From Alnus glutinosa (Eukaryota > Streptophyta > Magnoliopsida > Fagales > Betulaceae), in assembly GCF_958979055.1 (NCBI RefSeq), contig NC_084888.1:33909804-33973803 (forward strand): 64,000 nt of DNA, in the 5' to 3' direction. The notes below the pieces were generated by a model. The model saw only the letters and a list, made by a program, of their open reading frames with translations, was not told the DNA's origin and ran no database searches. The position numbers and the translations under genes are program-made. Of this stretch, positions 58,390 through 64,000 are shown piece by piece (position 1 is the stretch's first letter; every line of letters begins with the position of its first letter).

Positions 58390-60020
58390 TATAAGGAAAT
58401 TCTGTATTTTTTTAGTGGATACTTTTTTTTTTCTTTTTTATAAACATATTTTAAATCAAGTCCATGGAACTCTTGTCACGTGGGATGAAAAAAATAATAA
58501 AAAATACTTTAATTTAAAGGAAAAAAGTGAAGATATATATATATTTTTTAATTTTTTAATTTTTTCTCATTTCAACTGGCATTGAAATCTGCGAGTCATC
58601 TGGAATAAGAGAAAAATATTAACATTTTAAGGTAAAAAAAAAAAAAAAAAAAAAAACGAAAGACTGACCGACGGAAGTTGTGCCGTTTTTTCAAGGCCTA
58701 ACCACAAATGATGGACTGGATGTCCGACGACTGTAATGATTACTCTTTATCCACCACTCGAAAGGATTAGAACGAAGTTAATGCATTGGAAACAAGACAA
58801 TTGCAATGATGCATTGCGCCGATCACTTCAGTTGATTCCCCCTCCATACACATGGACGAATTCAACTCTTGAATTTCGAACGCTGGCTCGCAATGCAAGC
58901 TTTAAATGGAATTTAATCCTAAAATTAAAGGCCTAACCACAAATCTATGTGCAGGATTTAACCCTAAAATTAAATGGCCTAACCAGCGGCAGGCGTGAAG
59001 GGGAAAGCACGCGGGAAAGAAGTTAAAGAGACGAAAGAAATGAAAGGTGGGATCCGGAAAAAGATCGGTGATGCGACCTGTGAATCACGAGGAGGCGTCT
59101 GATGAAGAGGCAGTAGGCATATATTGCGTTCTGTAGCAGAACACCCGAACATTTCGAATAGCCCATTTTCATTCTTACTATAATTCGTTCTTTGTCATCA
59201 AAGCTTATTTATGTTGTAACAATATTATAATATTTCTTCGAATCTAAAATATTGTTTTCCAAATATATTTATATGACAAAATTTATATATATTTGTCATT
59301 TTAAGATCATACATACTCATATATACGAACAACCTCATATGAGAACACAAGTTTTACTGACTTTATAACAAATAATTATCTAAAAAAATTACCATGTTAA
59401 ATAAAAAAGACTTATCGTTGAAAAAATATCTAAAAATTAAAATATTTTCATAATAATTATTATTTTTTTTTAATTTTTAAATTTGTTCATTTGTTTTTCT
59501 AAAATTTTTTAGATTTTTTTTTTCAAATTTATAAAGATATTTTTGTCTTATTGAATTTTTTTTAAGGTTATTTTTGTCTTTCTCTTAGCCTTGAAGGAGA
59601 CATTGACATTGTTTTAGTAGTTTAATGAGGAGATTGATACAATTGATAGTTTGAGAGCACATTAACAATCGAGTGGTAGTTTGAGAGGAATATGTATATT
59701 TTTCCCTGAAATTATTTATATGAAAAAAAACTCTTCACTCAGTTATATGCATAACCAATTTTTTTTTGTTTAAAAAAATTAATTGTTGTACAGCTACTTG
59801 TATTAATTTTTTGGGTTAAACATTTTGAGTGTTAACAACTTTTATTTTTTATTTTCATTTCGGTTTCTTTTTATATCATAACTAATATTTTGCTCACTTA
59901 GAGTATATATGGAGATAATACATTCGTCCACCGTCAAGAAAACTGTCAAATTAATTAAAACTTGTCACTTGCCATATACTTCATTAAAAATCTAATAAAT
60001 TAAAAAAAAACAAAAATTTA
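58390..60020. other. Intergenic DNA upstream of copy H
   Basis: No gene seen. It holds the duplicate of 50935-51000 and a right-end fragment of the GGGAAAA family (59570-59707). Confidence 0.5.
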
Positions 60021-60024
60021 AAAA

Positions 60025-60340
60025 TTAAAGAAAAAATAATTGAAGATAGTTCGAGCCGCCCTTCGGCCGATAAGGGTTGAATTGGTATTTGGTAGGCAAG
60101 CCCAGTTGGGCCAATTCAAAGCCCACATCTTAGCCCATTACGTCAGTCCAGAAAAACAGAAGTCTATCCACCGTCCGATCCTCCAGTCACAGGCTATAAA
60201 TAAAAGGACCCCCCTCCAAGTCTAGGATAGTAGGAATACAGAACCTTGCCTGCGTTTCGTGGAGACTAGAGAGAGAGAAAAAGAGAGGGAAGCGAAGAGA
60301 TCAAAGAGAGAAAAAAATGCCTTGAATGGTAAGTCTTCCT
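60025..60340 (+). promoter_or_regulatory. Foreign promoter plus untranslated first exon upstream of copy H
   Basis: The base composition changes abruptly to GC-richer DNA with 'agcccagttgggccaattc' and 'agcccattacgtcag'. A TATA-type box (ctataaataaaagg, 60191) follows. About 30-60 bp downstream is a GA-rich leader ('gactagagagagagaaaaag') ending in ATG|GTAAGT, a consensus splice donor at 60328. This looks like the start of an ordinary gene whose body is missing. Whether it now drives copy H is inference. Confidence 0.55.
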
Positions 60341-60805
60341 TTTTCCTTGGAGTTTGCGTTTTGTGTTCTTTTCATTGCTAGTGATTATATGACGACGTTT
60401 TCTTTGCTATGTGTGTCGGTTTGTATGTCCTTAATATATATACATATTCGCACCATACACTAAAAATTATGAAAATACGCAGAAACAAACCTTACAGCAA
60501 TCTTAATTCCAACAGTCTGGTCAGATAACAAATAAGAATTCAAATATCTTTCTATCCTATCTTGAGGTTGAATTGTTTTTCCTGTCGTGAACTTTGAGAT
60601 GCTGCTTTATCTCTATGTTTTGAATTTGAGTTGCTGTTTCTATCTTGAAGTTGAACTGCTGCTTTATCTCCAGGTGGTTTGGTTTGGTTCGGTTGTCTCA
60701 TCTCCGCCAGCATTTAAGTTGGTTGTTTTCTCTTACAAAAAAAAAAAATAAAGTTGGTTGTTCTAACAATCCCTTCGAAGATTCATCGTCATTCACATAC
60801 CTAAT

Positions 60806-61700
60806 ATGGCACAGACCAAAGTAAGCCTGAAGCTTTTCATAGACAAGAAGAGCAAACGACGGGTGCTTTTTGCTGAAGCGGACAAGGAATTTGTTGATTT
60901 CCTACTAGGCATTTTTACTCTGCCTGTCGGAGCTGTCACGAGGCTTCTGAAAAAGGGAGGCGGCATGGCAGGCTGCTTGCCAAGCCTCTACCAGAGCTTT
61001 GAAAATATGAGTGTTACTTACATCGAACCATACAAAGACAAAGGTTTTCTGCTTGAACCCAAACTTGTCATGCCTGGTGTTAATGAAAAGGTTACTTAAG
61101 TCCCTCTCCTATTGCCCAACGTTGGCTCAACATTCTGTAAGTTGTATAGGTGTTCAAACAAGTCTCAAAGCGACAACTGTAGCGGTTACGTGTCTATTGA
61201 CAGTAGCACAATTTGTCCTTCGTGCAGACATAAGATGGTCGGGTCCGTAACATTGGTAAACCCATCAAGCGCAACCAGGTTCTACTCTTTATTAGGTGGT
61301 TACGTGGTAGGGACGGTTAAATACATGGTGATGGATGATCTGGAGGTGAAGCCCTTGTCCACCAGCTCTCTTGTTACTCTTCTTAGCGAGTTCAAGCTCA
61401 AGGGTATTGGAGATATTGAGGAGAAAGTGGTCGATTTGGGCATGGATGAGGTATGACAATCATCCTTTGTTTTACGTGCATTACCGCCATTAATTGCTAG
61501 CTTCTGTTAATAGTTACATGTATTAATTGTTTTTCTCCTTTTGTTGTTTCTAGGGTGTTAAATTGCTCAAGGCTTGTCTACAATCGAAAACTGTTCTAAC
61601 TGATGTCTTCCTGCCGACCGAAGCCACTAGAACTGGGGTGCCAATTAATAGAAAGAGGGCATTCGTAGGAAAGGGGGTGCCAGATAAAAGGGCTGTGTAA
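60806..61700 (+). pseudogene. DUF674 family, copy H: in-frame stop from a 15-bp insertion
   Basis: The gene structure is join(60806..61450,61554..61700), with a 103-bp intron (GATGAG|GTATGA ... TCTAG|GGTGTT). Exon 1 keeps its frame, but between the codons for Pro-Gly and Val-Pro-Leu-Leu 15 extra bases (about 61080-61096) create TAA at 61097-61099. The predicted product is 97 residues. Beyond the stop the frame still has the four-Cys group (LYRC, DNC, CPSC), YMVMDDLEVKPLSTSSLVTL and the exon-2 block, with few other changes. The lesion therefore looks young. The C-terminus has a basic stretch (RKRAF, DKRAV). Confidence 0.85.
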
Positions 61701-62640
61701 TGGCTATATATAGGGTGTTGCGGCGAGACTACGGCAGTTGAAAGCATCACTAGCTAGTTTATTGACCACTTTACAAGGTCAAATACTTTTGAACGACCGA
61801 CATGTGTCCGCCGTTTGAAGGCAAGATTGCTAATTACTTAATTTGGTGTTCCATGTTTTAATTTAATTAGTTGCAATCTTGTTTCTTATTTTGTTTTTGA
61901 TGTAAATTTATGTTAATTATAATGTTATATTTCTGGGGATAAGCTGAGTATAGATGGTCTCTCCAATGAGGTATAGGAGGTGTAAATGATGCACAATTTT
62001 GGCTAGGCTGAGACTAATTATCTGAACCTAATTGTGCCATGCCAACATTACATTTGCCATTCTAATTGCTTTCTATTTCTTAAGCAAACTGTTTCGTTTT
62101 GCAGCGTTTTAAGATTATATTATACACGATCTCAAGAGTATGGTAACATCTCATGTATGTGGAGATATAATTATGCGCTTAAGCCTACGCTATTAATTAG
62201 GACTTTCATGACCCTACAAGTCAATGCCCATCATAGCAATTAATCATGGAACCTACATAATTTATCATGGGAAATGTTAGTTTTACTACATGTGCACAAC
62301 ATGTGCACTCTCCCTCCCCTCACATGAGGGTGGGCCTGGTGTACGTGTTACCACGCATGAAAGGAGTTTCTGAAATGGAGATGGAAAAATGGAGAGGATT
62401 AAAGAACGTACCTTATTAGGCTAGCTTACCAAATGACACTAATGAAAAAATTAAAAGCTTTTTTCGTTTCTTTTATTTGTTCACTGTCATCAATTAATTA
62501 ATTGGGTCCACAATCAATTAATTTATTATGCAATCCATCATGTGTTGATTAGTTGCATTAATCAGATTTCAAAGTAGATACGAAGAAGAAAAAAAAAGAC
62601 AAATAAGATGGTAGGTTTGATAATAGTTCTTTCAAAATAG

Positions 62641-62672
<32 letters not shown>

Positions 62673-63790
62673 CCCGCCGTTAACAAACGTAAAAATATTG
62701 TTTTTAGAGAAATGGTCTCTAATATAAAAGTGATCCCACACAATTTATGGCTGAGATTAAATTAAAAGCTTTCAATTTTGTTTTACATGATCTCAACGGT
62801 CATTATATATTCGTGGTGATCAACCAGTAATAGCAAGCGGGACTTCTCGCCATGCAGACCATCATATCTTTTTATCATCTCTTCTTAAGTTGATGTAAAA
62901 CTATTGTTGGATCAAATTAAATCTAATAATAATTTTCTTTGATGATAGTATTTGTTAACGAGGATTAAGGATAGAGCCATAGAGGCGTGGAAAACTCAAA
63001 GGAAGTTCAGCAACGTGAGGATGAAACAAACTCATCCGCTCAGCAGAATATCAGCAATATTTGAAATGGCAGTGCGTATATATGGTTGAAGCCTATCTGG
63101 TTGTTTCTGCTGGGATAATTGAGATAATGGGCCTTGTTTTTACTGGTTGTTTTGAACTCAAATTGCTGTTTATACAGATGCGCTCTTATCATCTCTACTT
63201 TTGAATTACTGTAAATGAATTGTAACAATATACATCAATGAAATACTCTATACCAATATTTTGGTATGTTAAATCAAAATAGTTTACCCAAAATCTCACA
63301 GTATTTATGTATATTTTTATTATACCCATGCCGAAAGAAAGAGAGAAATAAAGAAATATGTAGAAGGAGATTTTGTATTTTTTGGAATTACAATTTTGTA
63401 AAGAGTGTGAATTTTAAAATCGGAAGACCAAACGATGGGCTTATTTATAACTGAGTGAGCTCAATAAAAATGAAAATACAATAAGTATTAAATCAGAAAA
63501 ATTAGGAAATAATTATAACTGATTTACAATAATTATGATGAGCCAGGTATGAAAAGAAATATGGAATATTATCGTAATATTCTCGAAATATTATGATCGT
63601 TAAAATATTCTCGAAAATATTATCATAATATTGCGATAATATTCTATATATATAGAACAAGCTATATATATTCAATATAAAAAATTATTATGTTGTTATA
63701 TTAAAATTAGAAATACGATCGGAATCCCATCCAATAACTCCGTCCATTGCCATATATATCATTGCGCCAGATCCCTTGGCCTCGATCAAT
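61701..63790. other. Intergenic DNA between copies H and I
   Basis: The 3' flank is shared with F and G up to about 62040. The stretch 62455-62585 duplicates 28280-28430. 63205-63712 is the family 3'-flank repeat and contains the empty site of the 49561 element. No gene seen. Confidence 0.55.
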
Positions 63791-63882
63791 ATATATATAT
63801 AAAGCCGTCCTTGTGGGAGTGCAAAGGGTCGCAGAAGAAGGCACATCCAATTAGAGTGAAAGTCCATTCGAAGATTCATAAT
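63790..63882 (+). promoter_or_regulatory. Upstream region of copy I
   Basis: 'atatatatataaagccgtcc' gives a TATA box near 63793, about 85 bp before the ATG. It has the module tail ('gcaaagggtcgcagaagaag', 'ttagagtgaaagtcc') but also 'ttcgaagattcat', as in copy H. Confidence 0.5.
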
Positions 63883-64000
63883 ATGGCAGATACCAAGGTA
63901 AGCCTGAAGCTTTTGATAGACAAAAAGAGCCATCGAGTGCTCTTTGCTGAAGCAGACAATAAATTTGTTGATTTCCTCTTTAGCATTTTCACTATGCCTG
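63883..64000 (+). CDS. DUF674 family protein, copy I (cut by the window end)
   Basis: Starts MADTKVSLKLLIDKKSHRVL and continues AEADNKFVDFLFSIFTMP to the last base. It is closest to copy G (LLIDKKSHRVLFAEADNKF). Only 39 codons are in the window, so its intactness is unknown. Confidence 0.88.
   Translation, partial: MADTKVSLKLLIDKKSHRVLFAEADNKFVDFLFSIFTMP

Overview
This window is nuclear DNA from a flowering plant, most likely a eudicot. It is AT-rich, has GT-AG introns, and carries plant-type transposons: Cassandra, CACTA, MULE, hAT and LINE. The species cannot be named from sequence alone.

Layout. Positions 1-3499 hold the last two coding exons of a gene whose protein I recognise as plant MAP kinase phosphatase 1 (MKP1). 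The rest is one tandem cluster of DUF674 genes (plant-specific, function unknown), all on the + strand. Starts are at 6321 (copy A), 19143 (B), 23380 (C), 29277 (D, broken), 31914 (E), 44886 (F), 53444 (G), 60806 (H, broken) and 63883 (I, cut by the window edge). There is also an orphan second exon at 9252 and an orphan promoter at 34495 with no gene behind it. Each full copy has two exons and one phase-0 intron. Exon 1 (about 208-230 codons) normally ends in codons for Met-Asp-Glu, and exon 2 (about 32-48 codons) begins Gly-Val-Lys-Leu-Leu. Proteins are 242-274 residues. All share four cysteines that look like a zinc-ribbon knuckle.

Copies A, B, C, E, F, the remains at D and the orphan share one upstream module. 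Copies G and H have lost it. They use a different upstream sequence that in G joins a fragment of a lectin-type receptor kinase, and in H lies below a foreign promoter with an untranslated first exon.

Transposons have reshaped the cluster, and because the units are duplicated, several insertions can be checked against an empty paralogous site in the same window. Main events: a Cassandra element whose target duplication contains the start codon of D; a small 8-bp-duplication MITE whose target duplication contains the stop codon of G; a 5'-truncated LINE in the intron of G; a CACTA element nested in a LINE upstream of B; a 6.3-kb Mutator-like element with captured gene pieces behind the orphan promoter; a hAT-like element carrying a kinase fragment; and several TIR elements and MITEs.

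The DUF674 genes look like a young, actively diverging family. The sequence does not reveal what they do.
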